Shown here: one piece after another, positions 1 through 8,709 of the stretch
Position numbering within the stretch: the first letter of the stretch is position 1
Layout: each line of letters begins with the position of its first letter
From: Kushneria phyllosphaerae
GTDB lineage: Bacteria; Pseudomonadota; Gammaproteobacteria; Pseudomonadales; Halomonadaceae
Direction: 5' to 3'
Length of the DNA stretch: 64,000 nucleotides
Assembly (NCBI RefSeq): GCF_900312995.1
Contig: NZ_ONZI01000004.1
Coordinates: 62,001-126,000, forward strand
Position numbers and translations under genes: made by a program
The notes under the pieces: generated by a model
Databases searched by the model: none
What the model saw: the letters and a program-made list of their open reading frames with translations, nothing else
Told to the model about the DNA's origin: nothing

Positions 1-130
1 GCAGCCAGGTGTAAAGGCCGGAAGCCAGTTTTCGAATCATGCCGGCACGCAGCATCAGTTGATGACTGACAACCTCAGCGTTGGCGGGCGTTTCCTTGAG
101 CGTGGATAGCAACAGTTGACTGGCGCGCAT
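1..130 (-). CDS. proS: Prolyl-tRNA synthetase, N-terminal fragment (cut by window edge)
   Basis: Class II aminoacyl-tRNA synthetase that charges tRNA-Pro in the cytosol. Only the first 43 codons lie in the window; the gene runs off the left edge. The reverse strand from the ATG at 130 reads [19 protein letters not shown], then [21 protein letters not shown], the highly conserved opening of bacterial ProS (E. coli starts almost identically). An AAGGGA stretch about a dozen bases upstream can serve as ribosome binding site. Two tRNA-Pro genes occur later in the window but are not linked to it. Identification is firm despite the short fragment. Confidence 0.93.
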   Translation of the reverse strand, partial: MRASQLLLSTLKETPANAEVVSHQLMLRAGMIRKLASGLYTWL

Positions 131-314
131 GAACCGAATGTTTCCCTTGGGCCGGATGAAATGAACCGCATTGTACGAGTATTCGTTGCCTGTCGGCAAA
201 ATGCGTTTCCAGTATTGTGCAATGATGGTATGTGTTCACTCATGCTGCGCACTCAATCAGGCAGCAGAGGATGCTCATTGAGCGTGCATTGATGACAACA
301 GACAAGGAGATACC

Positions 315-494
315 ATGCAGCGTCGATGTACTGGTGTGGTCATGACTGTTTTGATGCTGATGCTGGCAGGATGTGCGGGCAGGGATGATACGGAATTTGT
401 CTGGCAGCCCCCCAGGGTCAATGATCAGGGCACTCAGGCAGGCCAGAGGGCCTGTATGCCAGGGCCTGACGGTCCCAGCAGCTGTAACCAATAA
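315..494 (+). CDS. Small predicted lipoprotein (59 aa)
   Basis: An unrecognised 59-residue protein. Residues 8-18 form a short hydrophobic segment, followed by the lipobox LAGC with the lipidated cysteine at residue 20. The mature part is only about 40 residues, polar, rich in Gln, Pro and Gly, with two further cysteines (residues 47 and 57) that could form a disulfide. A good ribosome binding site (AAGGAG, about 5 bases before the ATG) supports translation. It is divergent from proS and ends just before a bidirectional terminator shared with the outer-membrane protein gene. It resembles small entericidin-like or YgdI-like envelope lipoproteins only in architecture. Function unknown. Confidence 0.65.
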   Translation: MQRRCTGVVMTVLMLMLAGCAGRDDTEFVWQPPRVNDQGTQAGQRACMPGPDGPSSCNQ

Positions 495-525
495 AGCCTT
501 TATTGACAGATCAGTGGCCCATAAA

Positions 526-549
526 AAACGGCACCCGAAGGTGCCGTTT
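526..549. terminator. Bidirectional intrinsic terminator
   Basis: A perfect 10-bp stem (526-535 with 540-549) has a CGAA tetraloop, an A-run on its left and a T-run on its right. It can therefore end transcripts of both the small lipoprotein (plus) and the outer-membrane protein (minus). Confidence 0.85.
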
Positions 550-575
550 GTTCAGAACCTTTCGACAATCGTCGA

Positions 576-1154
576 TTAGAACTGTACGCCAACAGAAGCC
601 ATGGCAGCGTCGATCTTGTAGTCGCTGTCCATGTCATAGCGCGTGTATTCAGCACGTGCAAAGACCGGTACGGTTTCAAACTGGTACTTGAGGCCCAGAC
701 CGTAAACCGGGTCAGTGCCGTACTGGTTGCTGGCCGGACCTTCCTGAGCATTGGCTTTCCAGTAGGCAGCACCAACGCGTGCATAACCGGATACGCCGTA
801 GAACAGGGGCAGCTCGCCGATGGCGCTCAGGCTGTAGGCCTTGGTCTGGTAATGACCGTTGCCCTGATCGGTGCCGTAATCAATGTCGCCCAGATCGGCG
901 TAGTTGATTTCGGTAGAGAACCAGTCGTTGAACTTGTAACCAACGAAGGCACTCTGAGCAGTGTCGTTGTTGTCAGTGATGCGATCGCCTGACAGGTTGC
1001 CATTGCTGAAGCTGCTGACGTCAGCATCATGGACCTGCGCGCTACCCACGCCAACACCTGAGTAGATGCCTGAGCTGGTGTCAGCCATGGCCATCGGAGC
1101 GGCGACCAGGGAAGAGGCGAACAGCGGTGCTGCGAAAAGTGCGAATTTTTTCAT
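576..1154 (-). CDS. Outer-membrane beta-barrel protein (OmpA-like/porin family)
   Basis: Predicted small outer-membrane beta-barrel of 192 residues. Residues 1-24 are a clear Sec signal peptide (MKK, a hydrophobic core, AMA cleavage site before DTSS). The mature part alternates polar and aromatic stretches typical of an 8-stranded barrel (for example FVGYKFNDWFSTEINYADLG) and ends in VQF, the C-terminal phenylalanine recognised by the BAM machinery. The start at 1154 is chosen because it follows a strong AAGGAG and begins the signal peptide; longer in-frame starts have neither. Transcribed alone, ending at the shared terminator near 526-549. The exact role (structural, adhesion or channel) cannot be told from sequence. 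Confidence 0.85.
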   Translation of the reverse strand: MKKFALFAAPLFASSLVAAPMAMADTSSGIYSGVGVGSAQVHDADVSSFSNGNLSGDRITDNNDTAQSAFVGYKFNDWFSTEINYADLGDIDYGTDQGNGHYQTKAYSLSAIGELPLFYGVSGYARVGAAYWKANAQEGPASNQYGTDPVYGLGLKYQFETVPVFARAEYTRYDMDSDYKIDAAMASVGVQF

Positions 1155-1525
1155 GATGATCTCCTTGCATGAAACCTTTATTGACTGGAGCGTCTTGCTC
1201 CATGACAAAATCGATTCGGTGAGCTGTTATTACTCGAACAGTGTTTTCAAAAACATTTTTAGCATGAGAATCGATTCACGTAAAGACTAGAATGCATCAG
1301 CCTGTTCGATGAAGACGTCTGCAAAAATTTCTACTCAATATGGGCTGACAGTATAGCAACAGTCTGCGTTTTCGCCCGGCGCTGGTCCGTATTGCGTTTC
1401 CAGACGTACCGACAGTGGGGAAGCTCATCCTTTCGCCGGTACAATTCATCAGTACAATGTCTTTCTTCGCGGTTCTGCCTCCACAGTATCGCCTTTATTC
1501 TCGTGTCCTCTTGCTTGGTTTTGAT
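1155..1525. other. Intergenic region between divergent omp and miaE
   Basis: This 371-bp gap is AT-richer than its flanks and contains no convincing gene. It should hold the promoters of the outer-membrane protein (minus) and of miaE (plus). The 9-mer AATCGATTC occurs twice exactly 60 bp apart (1209-1217 and 1269-1277), both on the omp side. Whether these are operator sites is unknown. No RNA structure was recognised. Confidence 0.5.
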
Positions 1526-2143
1526 ATGTCTGACGACCTGATGCCTGCCGAACTGCTCGACTTTCTCCCTTGCCGAACTACCCAGCCGTGGGTGGATGCA
1601 GCGCTTGGTAATGAGCGTCTTTTAATGATCGATCACGCCCAATGTGAAAAAAAGGCAGCCTCCACGGCCATGAGCCTGATGTATCGCTATACCAGTCGTG
1701 CAGATCTTTTGACCAAGATGTCCCAGCTGGCGCGGGAAGAGCTGCTTCATTTCGAACAGGTCGTCACGCTGATGCGCGAGCGTGGCATTGCCTATGAACA
1801 TGTGTCGGCGTCACGCTACGCGCAGGGCCTGCGTGAGCATGTTCGAGAGCAGGAGCCGGGAAGGCTGATTGATGTACTGATCGTGGGCGCTTATATCGAG
1901 GCCCGCTCCTGTGAGCGCTTTGCCTGTTTGATCCCTCACCTTGATGACACGCTGGCAAAATTTTATCGCAGTCTGGTGAAATCCGAGGGTCGACATTTTG
2001 AAGACTATCTTGAACTGGCCGCACAGTATGCCGATGAGCCCATTGATAAGCGGGTGGCATTTTTTGGCGAGGTTGAAAGATCTCTGATCGAATCGCCGGA
2101 TAGTGAGTTTCGCTTTCACAGCGGTGTTCCGGCTGCTGCCTAA
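1526..2143 (+). CDS. miaE: tRNA-(ms2io6A)-hydroxylase MiaE
   Basis: Non-haem diiron monooxygenase that hydroxylates 2-methylthio-N6-isopentenyladenosine at tRNA position 37. The 205-residue protein has the ferritin-like four-helix layout of the family. The helix near residues 68-80 contains REELLHFEQV with iron-ligand Glu/His, and further ligand-like residues lie in YIEARSCERF and in KSEGRHFEDY. The N-terminal IDHAQCEKKAASTAMSL block also matches the family. I chose the ATG at 1526 because the family normally starts about 15-20 residues before the PWVDAAL-like segment; an ATG at 1541 is also possible, and a longer frame back to 1415 adds an atypical extension. A terminator follows directly. 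Confidence 0.9.
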   Translation: MSDDLMPAELLDFLPCRTTQPWVDAALGNERLLMIDHAQCEKKAASTAMSLMYRYTSRADLLTKMSQLAREELLHFEQVVTLMRERGIAYEHVSASRYAQGLREHVREQEPGRLIDVLIVGAYIEARSCERFACLIPHLDDTLAKFYRSLVKSEGRHFEDYLELAAQYADEPIDKRVAFFGEVERSLIESPDSEFRFHSGVPAAA

Positions 2144-2174
2144 CAGGTTGCGCAGGATGGCTGTCAGGAAAAGG

Positions 2175-2199
2175 ACGCCCCATTACGGGGCGTTTTTTT
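2175..2199. terminator. Intrinsic terminator after miaE
   Basis: A GC-rich stem (2175-2181 with 2187-2193) is followed by seven T on the plus strand. It ends miaE transcription just before the 3' end of lpxH on the other strand. Confidence 0.85.
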
Positions 2200-2200
2200 G

Positions 2201-2956
2201 TCACTCTTGAGACAGTTTCGAAAGACGGAAGCTCGACAGCGTCAGGGTCGTGTCGTCCAGGCGGATCTCCCAACCTTCATCCCTGCCATGATGCCAGTCA
2301 CCCAGCACGTAGCGTTTGGCACTCTGACCGCCTTGCAGGGACAGGTCATGCACATCAGGGCGATGTGTGTGGCCTTGAATCAGCGTGCGAACATCGTACT
2401 GCTGCATGATGTCTTCAACGGCATCCTGACTGACATCCATGATGTCATCGGATTTGCTGCCATTGGCAGTGCCCGAGCCTTCACGCATGCGATCTGCCAG
2501 CAGACGGCGCTGTTCCACCGGCAGTGCCAGAGTTTTTTGCTGCCACTGAGGGTCACGCGTCATGGCGCGAAACTGCATGTACTCACTGTCCTGAGTGCAA
2601 AGGCTATCGCCATGCATCAAAAGGGCAGATGTTTTGTCATCAATGGTCATGATGGCGGGATCATCGATCAGTACGGCACCGGTGAGTTCGGCAAAATGCT
2701 CACCCAGCAGAAAATCGCGATTGCCGTGCATGACATACAGATGTCTGCCGCTGTCACTGAAGCGGCACAGGGCATCAATGACCTGTTGCTCAAAGTCGCC
2801 GATGGCATCATCGCCGATCCAGCTTTCAAAAAGATCGCCCATGATATAGAGCGCATGAGCATCCCGGGCACGATATTCCAGATAATTCAGAAATGCGCGG
2901 GTCAGCTCCGGAGCGTCCTGCTGCAAGTGCAGATCGGCAATAAACAGTGTCGTCAT
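2201..2956 (-). CDS. lpxH: UDP-2,3-diacylglucosamine diphosphatase LpxH
   Basis: Lipid A biosynthesis enzyme: a peripheral membrane Mn2+-dependent metallophosphoesterase that hydrolyses UDP-2,3-diacylglucosamine to lipid X and UMP. The 251-residue protein shows all calcineurin-like motifs in order: DLHL (Asp8, His10), GDLFESWIGDD from residue 40, HGNRDF around 77-82, LLMHGD near 115 and QGHTHRP near 194. Length is normal for the family, slightly extended. It lies downstream of ppiB in the same orientation (a 65-bp gap), the same order as E. coli ppiB-lpxH, so the two are probably co-transcribed. Confidence 0.95.
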   Translation of the reverse strand: MTTLFIADLHLQQDAPELTRAFLNYLEYRARDAHALYIMGDLFESWIGDDAIGDFEQQVIDALCRFSDSGRHLYVMHGNRDFLLGEHFAELTGAVLIDDPAIMTIDDKTSALLMHGDSLCTQDSEYMQFRAMTRDPQWQQKTLALPVEQRRLLADRMREGSGTANGSKSDDIMDVSQDAVEDIMQQYDVRTLIQGHTHRPDVHDLSLQGGQSAKRYVLGDWHHGRDEGWEIRLDDTTLTLSSFRLSKLSQE

Positions 2957-3021
2957 GACCTCTCCTGCTTGAAGGGCGCAGTGTTGTGCTGCGCCTGAAA
3001 CATTATTGTCCGGTGATCGAA

Positions 3022-3519
3022 TCAGGCATCGACCAGACGAGCAGATTCGATCACAACGTCTTCTGCGGGGACGTCTGCGTGACCATGGCGGCGCGTGGTG
3101 GCCACGCCCTTGATGTTGTCCACGACGTCCATGCCTTCAACCACCTGGCCAAAGACACAGTAGCCCCAGCCGGGAGGCGTCGGAGAGGTATGGTTTAGAA
3201 AGTCATTGTCGGCCACATTGATAAAAAACTGCGCCGTTGCCGAGTGCGGGTCGCCCGTTCGGGCCATGGCGAGATGGCCACGGGCGTTTTTGAGGCCGTT
3301 GTCGGCTTCATTCTTGATGGGCTCATGAACCGGCTTTTGAGAGAAGTCGGTATCAAAGCCGCCGCCCTGGACCATGAAGCCATCAATCACGCGATGGAAA
3401 AGCGTGTTGTCATAGTGGCCTTCACGGATGTAACGCTCAAAGTTGGCCGCCGTCTCGGGCGCCTTGTCATGGAAAAGCTCGATTTTGATATCGCCGGCAC
3501 TGGTAGACAAAATGATCAT
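3022..3519 (-). CDS. ppiB: Cyclophilin-type peptidyl-prolyl isomerase B
   Basis: Cytoplasmic cyclophilin catalysing proline cis-trans isomerisation. The 165-residue protein is the usual PpiB length. The signature [15 protein letters not shown] lies near residues 41-55, followed by the active-site block [21 protein letters not shown] and a Trp-containing [20 protein letters not shown] region. There is no signal peptide, which separates it from periplasmic PpiA. It is divergent from glnS and upstream of lpxH, as in E. coli, where cysS is also next door. The start is the only good ATG. Confidence 0.96.
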   Translation of the reverse strand: MIILSTSAGDIKIELFHDKAPETAANFERYIREGHYDNTLFHRVIDGFMVQGGGFDTDFSQKPVHEPIKNEADNGLKNARGHLAMARTGDPHSATAQFFINVADNDFLNHTSPTPPGWGYCVFGQVVEGMDVVDNIKGVATTRRHGHADVPAEDVVIESARLVDA

Positions 3520-3725
3520 GAAAAATTCTCTAAAAAGGCAATAAAAGGACAGCTTCAGGGCAGCTACGCAGGAGTGGCACGCATCAGGCTGGCGCTCACT
3601 CGTGACGTCGGTACTGATACCTGCATGGCATGGTCCCGGGCGCTCACGCTATAATAGCGGCTTTGTCCGGGCAGGCGAAACCGCGCCTGCCGGTATCCGT
3701 TGTCAACAAGGTCTGATCACGCCCC

Positions 3726-5405
3726 ATGAGCTCAGAAAGCACCAGCGCACCGAATTTCATTCGTACACAGATTCGTGAAGAGATCGAGCAGGGGCGCGTT
3801 AATACCATCGTGACGCGCTTCCCGCCCGAACCCAACGGCTTTTTGCACATCGGTCATGCCAAGTCGATATGTCTCAATTTTGGTCTTGCCGAACAGCTCG
3901 GTGGGCAGTGTCATCTGCGCTTTGACGACACCAATCCCGCAAAGGAAGAGCAGGTCTACATCGATGCCATTCGTGAAGACATCGACTGGCTTGGCTTCAA
4001 GTGGAGCGGTGAGGTGCGCTATGCCTCCAGCTATTTCGACCAGCTTCATGAATGGGCCTGCCAGCTGATTCGCGATGGACTGGCCTATGTCGACGATCTC
4101 AATGCCGAACAGATGCGCGAATATCGCGGCACGCTGACAGAGCCCGGTCGGCCCAGTCCGTGGCGTGATCGAAGTGTTGAAGAGAATCTGGCCCTGTTCG
4201 AAGGCATGAAAAACGGTGAGTTCGCAGAAGGTGAGAAGGTACTGCGGGCCAAAATCGATATGGCCTCACCCAATATCAATCTGCGCGACCCAACCCTTTA
4301 CCGCATTCGTCATGCCGTGCATCACCAGAGCGGTGACAAGTGGAAGATTTATCCTTCCTATGACTTTACGCATGGGCAGTCCGATGCCATCGAGGGCATT
4401 ACACACTCCATCTGCACGCTGGAATTTGAAGACCATCGGCCGCTCTACAACTGGTTTCTGGACAATCTGCCAGTACCGGCTCGTCCGCGGCAGATTGAAT
4501 TTGCGCGTCTCAATCTGAATTATACCGTTACCTCAAAACGCAAGTTAAAGCTGCTGGTGGATCAGGGCGTTGTCGACGGTTGGGATGATCCTCGCATGCC
4601 GACCATTTCCGGCATGCGCCGTCGTGGCTATACACCTGCCTCGCTTCGTAAATTCTGCGACATGGTTGGCGTTTCCCGCGCGTCTGGTGTTGTCGACATT
4701 CAGATGCTTTATCACGCCATTCGCTCGGACCTGGAAGACAACGCCCCCAGGGCCATGTGTGTCATGAAGCCGCTCAAGGTCGTGCTGACCAACCTGCCCG
4801 AAGATCATGAAGAGATCTTTGAAGTGCCCGGCCACCCGGCACGCGAAGACATGGGCATGCGTCAACTGCCGCTTAATCGTGAAATCTGGATCGACCATGA
4901 AGATTTCATGGAAGAGCCGCCGAAGAAGTTCTTCCGTCTGGCGCCCGGCAAGGAAGTGCGCCTGCGCAATGCCTACGTCATTCGCTGTGATGACGTCATC
5001 AAAAACGAGCAGGGCGAGATAGAAGCACTGCACTGCAGTGTTGATCTGGAGACGCTGGGTCAGAACCCGGAAGGCCGAAAGGTGAAAGGGGTCATCCACT
5101 GGGTCAGTGCTCGTCACGGTGTCGAGGTTGAAGTGCGTAATTACGACAACCTGTTTCAGGTCGAAGCACCGGACCGCGACAAGGATGTTGATTTCCTTGA
5201 GCACCTCAACGCTCAGTCTCTCGAAACGGTTTATGGCATCGGCGAGCCTTCGCTTGCACAGGCTGGCGCCGAGCAGCGTTTTCAGTTCGAACGTGTTGGT
5301 TACTTCTGTGCCGATCGCCGTGATCACGGCGGTGACAGGCTGGTCTTCAATCGTACGGTCAGCCTCAAGGATGGCTGGGCGAAGGCACAGAACAAGACAA
5401 ACTGA
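3726..5405 (+). CDS. glnS: Glutaminyl-tRNA synthetase
   Basis: Class I aminoacyl-tRNA synthetase charging tRNA-Gln. At 559 residues it matches E. coli GlnRS. The HIGH-type motif appears as [12 protein letters not shown] near residues 36-47, the conserved DDTNP follows near 67, and the KMSKS-equivalent is the VTSKRKLK segment in the middle of the protein. The C-terminal half is the anticodon-binding beta-barrel typical of Glu/GlnRS. It is followed after 14 bp by cysS in the same direction, so the two synthetase genes likely form an operon. Confidence 0.97.
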   Translation: MSSESTSAPNFIRTQIREEIEQGRVNTIVTRFPPEPNGFLHIGHAKSICLNFGLAEQLGGQCHLRFDDTNPAKEEQVYIDAIREDIDWLGFKWSGEVRYASSYFDQLHEWACQLIRDGLAYVDDLNAEQMREYRGTLTEPGRPSPWRDRSVEENLALFEGMKNGEFAEGEKVLRAKIDMASPNINLRDPTLYRIRHAVHHQSGDKWKIYPSYDFTHGQSDAIEGITHSICTLEFEDHRPLYNWFLDNLPVPARPRQIEFARLNLNYTVTSKRKLKLLVDQGVVDGWDDPRMPTISGMRRRGYTPASLRKFCDMVGVSRASGVVDIQMLYHAIRSDLEDNAPRAMCVMKPLKVVLTNLPEDHEEIFEVPGHPAREDMGMRQLPLNREIWIDHEDFMEEPPKKFFRLAPGKEVRLRNAYVIRCDDVIKNEQGEIEALHCSVDLETLGQNPEGRKVKGVIHWVSARHGVEVEVRNYDNLFQVEAPDRDKDVDFLEHLNAQSLETVYGIGEPSLAQAGAEQRFQFERVGYFCADRRDHGGDRLVFNRTVSLKDGWAKAQNKTN

Positions 5406-5419
5406 AGGGGAGTATCCGC

Positions 5420-6796
5420 GTGCAGATTTACAACACCCTGACGCGTCAGAAGGAAGTCTTTGCTCCCATCGATGCCGGCAATGTGCGCATGTACGTCTGC
5501 GGCATGACCGTTTATGACTACTGTCATCTGGGGCATGCGCGCATGCTGGTGGCATTTGATGTCATTACCCGCTGGCTGCGTACCAGCGGTTATGGCCTGA
5601 CCTACGTTCGCAACATCACCGATGTTGATGACAAGATTCTGGTTCGCGCCCGGGATAACGATGAATCGATCGAGGCGCTGACAGGGCGCATGATCGATGC
5701 CATGCATGAAGATGAGCGCCGGCTTGGCGTGTTGCCGCCTGACCAGGAGCCGCGTGCCACGGCACATATCGATGACATCATTGTCATGATCAGGACGCTG
5801 ATCGAGCGTGGCTACGCCTACCATGCCGATAACGGCGATGTGTTCTATCGCGTTCGCCGTTTCGAGCAATATGGCGCGCTTAACAATCGCAACCCCGATG
5901 ACATGCGTTCCGGCGCCCGGGTCGATATTGATCAGGCCAAGGAAGATCCGCTGGACTTTGTGCTCTGGAAAAGCGCCATCCCGGGTGAGGCCAGCTGGCC
6001 ATCGCCATGGGGAGCAGGGCGGCCGGGCTGGCATATCGAATGCTCGGCCATGTCGACCTGCTGTCTGGGCAATACCTTTGATATTCATGGTGGTGGACCG
6101 GATCTTGCCTTTCCTCACCATGAAAACGAAATTGCTCAAAGCGAGGCGGCGACCGGACAAAAGTACGTTAACACCTGGATGCACGCCGGGGCCCTGCGTG
6201 TTGATAACGAGAAGATGTCCAAGTCGCTGGGCAACTTTTTCACGGTGCGTGACGTGCTCAAAGAGCATGATCCCGAAGTGGTGCGTTACCTCCTTGTGGC
6301 CAGTCATTATCGTAGCGCCATCAATTACGCCCCTGACACCCTCAAGGATGCCCGACGTTCACTGGAGCGGTTCTATAACGCCTTGGAGGGTGTGAAGGTC
6401 GTTAAAGGGGCGGTCAGCGGTGATTTTAATACACGTTTTACCCAGGCCATGAATGATGACTTCAATACGCCCGAGGCGTTGGCCGTCATGTTCGAACTGG
6501 CACGCGAGGTCAATCGTCATCGCGATGACGCCACCCAGGCCGGGGCTCTGGCCTTCGAGCTGGTGCGCCTTGGCAATATTCTGGGGCTTCTGGAACGTTC
6601 GCCTGACGACTTTCTCCAGGGAGTGCCATCCGGTATCGATGACAAGTATATTGCTGGTCAGATTGAGGCGAGAAATGCAGCGCGCCGGGCGCGGGATTTT
6701 GCTGAAGCCGACCGCATCCGCGATGCGCTGGCGGCAAAGGGCATTATCCTGAAGGACAGTCGCGAAGGCACGACCTGGGTTAGTGAGACCCTGTAG
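5420..6796 (+). CDS. cysS: Cysteinyl-tRNA synthetase
   Basis: Class I synthetase charging tRNA-Cys. The 458-residue protein carries the zinc/active-site cysteine in [17 protein letters not shown] (residues 25-41, with the HIGH-type HLGH), the second zinc-site block [12 protein letters not shown] near 198-209, [11 protein letters not shown] near 233, and [10 protein letters not shown] near 268. The start is a GTG at 5420, placed behind AAGGGGA with normal spacing; no suitable ATG precedes the conserved N-terminus. A bidirectional terminator separates it from convergent folD. Confidence 0.97.
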   Translation: MQIYNTLTRQKEVFAPIDAGNVRMYVCGMTVYDYCHLGHARMLVAFDVITRWLRTSGYGLTYVRNITDVDDKILVRARDNDESIEALTGRMIDAMHEDERRLGVLPPDQEPRATAHIDDIIVMIRTLIERGYAYHADNGDVFYRVRRFEQYGALNNRNPDDMRSGARVDIDQAKEDPLDFVLWKSAIPGEASWPSPWGAGRPGWHIECSAMSTCCLGNTFDIHGGGPDLAFPHHENEIAQSEAATGQKYVNTWMHAGALRVDNEKMSKSLGNFFTVRDVLKEHDPEVVRYLLVASHYRSAINYAPDTLKDARRSLERFYNALEGVKVVKGAVSGDFNTRFTQAMNDDFNTPEALAVMFELAREVNRHRDDATQAGALAFELVRLGNILGLLERSPDDFLQGVPSGIDDKYIAGQIEARNAARRARDFAEADRIRDALAAKGIILKDSREGTTWVSETL

Positions 6797-6837
6797 CGGC
6801 GACACGGGATCCGGTTTGAAAGGGTCCTGAGCCCAAT

Positions 6838-6870
6838 TAAAAGGCCTCGCCATTGGCGGGGCCTTTTAAT
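6838..6870. terminator. Bidirectional terminator between cysS and folD
   Basis: A long stem around AAAGGCCTCGCC/GGCGGGGCCTTT has an ATT loop and one T-G wobble. A-runs and T-runs on either side allow it to work in both directions between the convergent genes. Confidence 0.85.
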
Positions 6871-6904
6871 GTCCGATGGGCCGGTATAACAAGGTCGGCC
6901 TTGC

Positions 6905-7762
6905 TCAGCTGTTGTCGTGCAGGTCGGCAGCCATCAGTGTATTTTCAAGCAGTGAGGCGACGGTCATTGGGCCGACCCCGCCCGGTACCGGAGTGATATG
7001 AGACGCGCGCGCCCTGGCGCCTTCAAATTCCACATCGCCGGTCAGTTTGCCGTCAGCGGTGCGATTGATGCCAACATCGATCACGATAGCGCCCGGGCGA
7101 ATCCATTCACTCTTGACCAGGTTCGGGTTGCCCACCGCCACGATCAGCAATTCTGCGCTCTCAACATGTTGTTGAAGGTTGCGCGTGAAGCGATGGCACA
7201 CGGTAATGGTACAGCCTGCCAGCAGCAGTTCGAGTGCCATTGGGCGACCAACAATGTTGGAGGCACCAACAATGGTGGCTGTCATGCCACGCACATCAAG
7301 CTGGTGTTCGTTCAGCAGTGTCATGACGCCCATCGGGGTGCACGGACGCAGGGTGGGCATGCGCTGTGCCAGACGGCCAAGGTTATAGGGGTGAAAGCCG
7401 TCAATGTCCTTATGGGGGTGAATGCGCTCGAGCAGGGGGCGCGCATCCAGATGACCGGGCAGGGGCAGTTGCAACAGGATGCCGTCCACGCTGGTATCCG
7501 CGTTGAGCTGATCTATCAGCGCTTCCAGTGCATGCTGTGTGGTCTCTGCCGGAAGCTGGTGCTGAAATGACAGGATGCCGGCCTGTTCGCAGGCACGATG
7601 CTTGTTGCGGACATAAACCTCTGATGCTGCGTCATCGCCTACCAGTACCACAGCCAGGCCAGGCACTCTTTTACCTTCCCGGCGCCGTTCGGCCACCTGC
7701 TGGGTAACTCTTTCACGCACCTTCTGTGCCGTGGCCTTGCCATCAATCAACTGTGCACTCAT
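6905..7762 (-). CDS. folD: Methylenetetrahydrofolate dehydrogenase/cyclohydrolase FolD
   Basis: Bifunctional enzyme of one-carbon metabolism: NADP-dependent oxidation of 5,10-methylene-THF and hydrolysis of the methenyl form to 10-formyl-THF. The 285-residue protein shows the substrate/active-site block [17 protein letters not shown] (catalytic Lys of the YxxxK motif near residue 55), [14 protein letters not shown], the [11 protein letters not shown] motif, the dinucleotide-binding [10 protein letters not shown], and the C-terminal [11 protein letters not shown] signature. Length and motif order are standard. It stands alone, read towards cysS. Confidence 0.97.
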   Translation of the reverse strand: MSAQLIDGKATAQKVRERVTQQVAERRREGKRVPGLAVVLVGDDAASEVYVRNKHRACEQAGILSFQHQLPAETTQHALEALIDQLNADTSVDGILLQLPLPGHLDARPLLERIHPHKDIDGFHPYNLGRLAQRMPTLRPCTPMGVMTLLNEHQLDVRGMTATIVGASNIVGRPMALELLLAGCTITVCHRFTRNLQQHVESAELLIVAVGNPNLVKSEWIRPGAIVIDVGINRTADGKLTGDVEFEGARARASHITPVPGGVGPMTVASLLENTLMAADLHDNS

Positions 7763-7899
7763 CTATATTCTGTCCTGGTGACGATTCAAGCGAGCTTCGC
7801 TCATTAGTGCTGCAATTGTCGCATCCCGCCGGGTGCAGTCAATGAATGTTCTTTGCAGGGTCGACGAAAGCCATGAAAGCACTCTATGACAAGTTATGC

Positions 7900-7927
7900 T
7901 TGACCCCGTCCGGTTATCAGGTAAAAT
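7900..7927 (+). promoter_or_regulatory. Sigma-70 type promoter of the tRNA cluster
   Basis: TTGACC (7900-7905) and TAAAAT (7922-7927) are separated by 16 bp, close to the housekeeping consensus. The element lies about 45 bp upstream of the first tRNA. Called from sequence only. Confidence 0.7.
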
Positions 7928-7970
7928 GCGCCTCGCATTGGCAGCGGCCTCGTCAGAGGTGCTGGCGTAT

Positions 7971-8047
7971 CGGGATATAGCGCAGTCTGGTAGCGCGCCT
8001 GCTTTGGGAGCAGGATGTCGGGGGTTCAAATCCCTCTATCCCGACCA
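7971..8047 (+). tRNA. tRNA-Pro (UGG)
   Basis: A complete 77-nt cloverleaf with encoded CCA. The acceptor CGGGATA pairs with TATCCCG, and the anticodon arm CCTGC/GCAGG carries a TTTGGGA loop giving anticodon TGG. The T-loop is TTCAAAT. First gene of the tRNA cluster, directly behind a good promoter. Confidence 0.97.
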
Positions 8048-8112
8048 ACCTTTTGATTTCAGTAGGGTTTTTGGGATCGCAGGTTGACAGCAAAAGCCAC
8101 GGTCAATAGAAT

Positions 8113-8189
8113 GCGCCCATAGCTCAATCGGATAGAGCAACGGCCTTCTAAGCCGTAGGTTGCAGGTTCGATTCCTGCTGGGCGCGCCA
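8113..8189 (+). tRNA. tRNA-Arg (UCU)
   Basis: A 77-nt tRNA with encoded CCA. The acceptor GCGCCCA pairs with TGGGCGC. The anticodon stem ACGGC/GCCGT encloses CTTCTAA, giving anticodon TCT, which reads AGA/AGG codons. Second gene of the cluster. Confidence 0.97.
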
Positions 8190-8232
8190 ATTGATTTTAT
8201 GGCTCGTGTTGCAGGTAAAAAGCGCAGGTAAT

Positions 8233-8308
8233 GGTGGGTGTAGCTCAGTGGTAGAGCCCCGGATTGTGGTTCCGGTGGTCGTGGGTTCGATCCCCATCAT
8301 CCACCCCA
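8233..8308 (+). tRNA. tRNA-His (GUG), copy 1
   Basis: A 76-nt gene including the extra 5' G (position -1) that pairs with C73, the identity element for HisRS. The anticodon loop TTGTGGT gives anticodon GTG, and CCA is encoded. It is the first of two near-identical copies. This copy has C at the last T-loop position, where the second has A. Confidence 0.97.
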
Positions 8309-8352
8309 TTATTTTTAAGCACTGCTGAGTTGGCAGTGTTTGTGTTTAAAAT

Positions 8353-8428
8353 GGTGGGTGTAGCTCAGTGGTAGAGCCCCGGATTGTGGTTCCGGTGGTC
8401 GTGGGTTCGATACCCATCATCCACCCCA
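8353..8428 (+). tRNA. tRNA-His (GUG), copy 2
   Basis: Identical to copy 1 except for one T-loop base (A instead of C, in TTCGATA versus TTCGATC). The start lies exactly 120 bp after copy 1, and the spacer and downstream hairpin are also similar, which indicates a tandem duplication of a tRNA-plus-spacer unit. Confidence 0.97.
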
Positions 8429-8466
8429 TTATTTTTAAACACTGATGATTGTCAGTGTTTGCATTG

Positions 8467-8496
8467 AAAAGGGCGGCCCTGTGGGGCCGCCCTTTT
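8467..8496 (+). terminator. Terminator of the tRNA cluster
   Basis: A strong GC stem GGGCGGCCC/GGGCCGCCC is preceded by A and followed by five T. It ends the tRNA transcript before tig. Confidence 0.88.
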
Positions 8497-8709
8497 TGCT
8501 TTGCGTATCATGTGTCGAAGGGTTGTTCGGGAATCGGAGTGGCTTACTGACTTCACAGTGAGTAAAGAAATTCCAATTTTCCCCTTGAAATCGTATTAAT
8601 CGGTGCCAATTAAGGCTTCGAGCTTGCCAGCATCTTATGGGGTTCTTAAAATCTGCGCCCTTGAGTTTTTTATTTCGAACACGCCACCTGAGTGGGTAGA
8701 GGATCATTC

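Larger units (their letters stand above)
8233..8470 (+). repeat. Tandem duplication of a 120-bp tRNA-His unit
   Basis: Unit 1 (8233-8352) and unit 2 (8353 to about 8470) each contain tRNA-His, then TTATTTTTAA and a small hairpin around CACTG/CAGTG. The spacers have diverged more than the tRNAs, as expected for an older duplication with the gene part under selection. Confidence 0.8.

Noticed and set aside
5324..6307. Minus-strand open frame (327 codons) opposite glnS/cysS.
   Set aside because: Antisense shadow of two certain genes without any protein-family signal.
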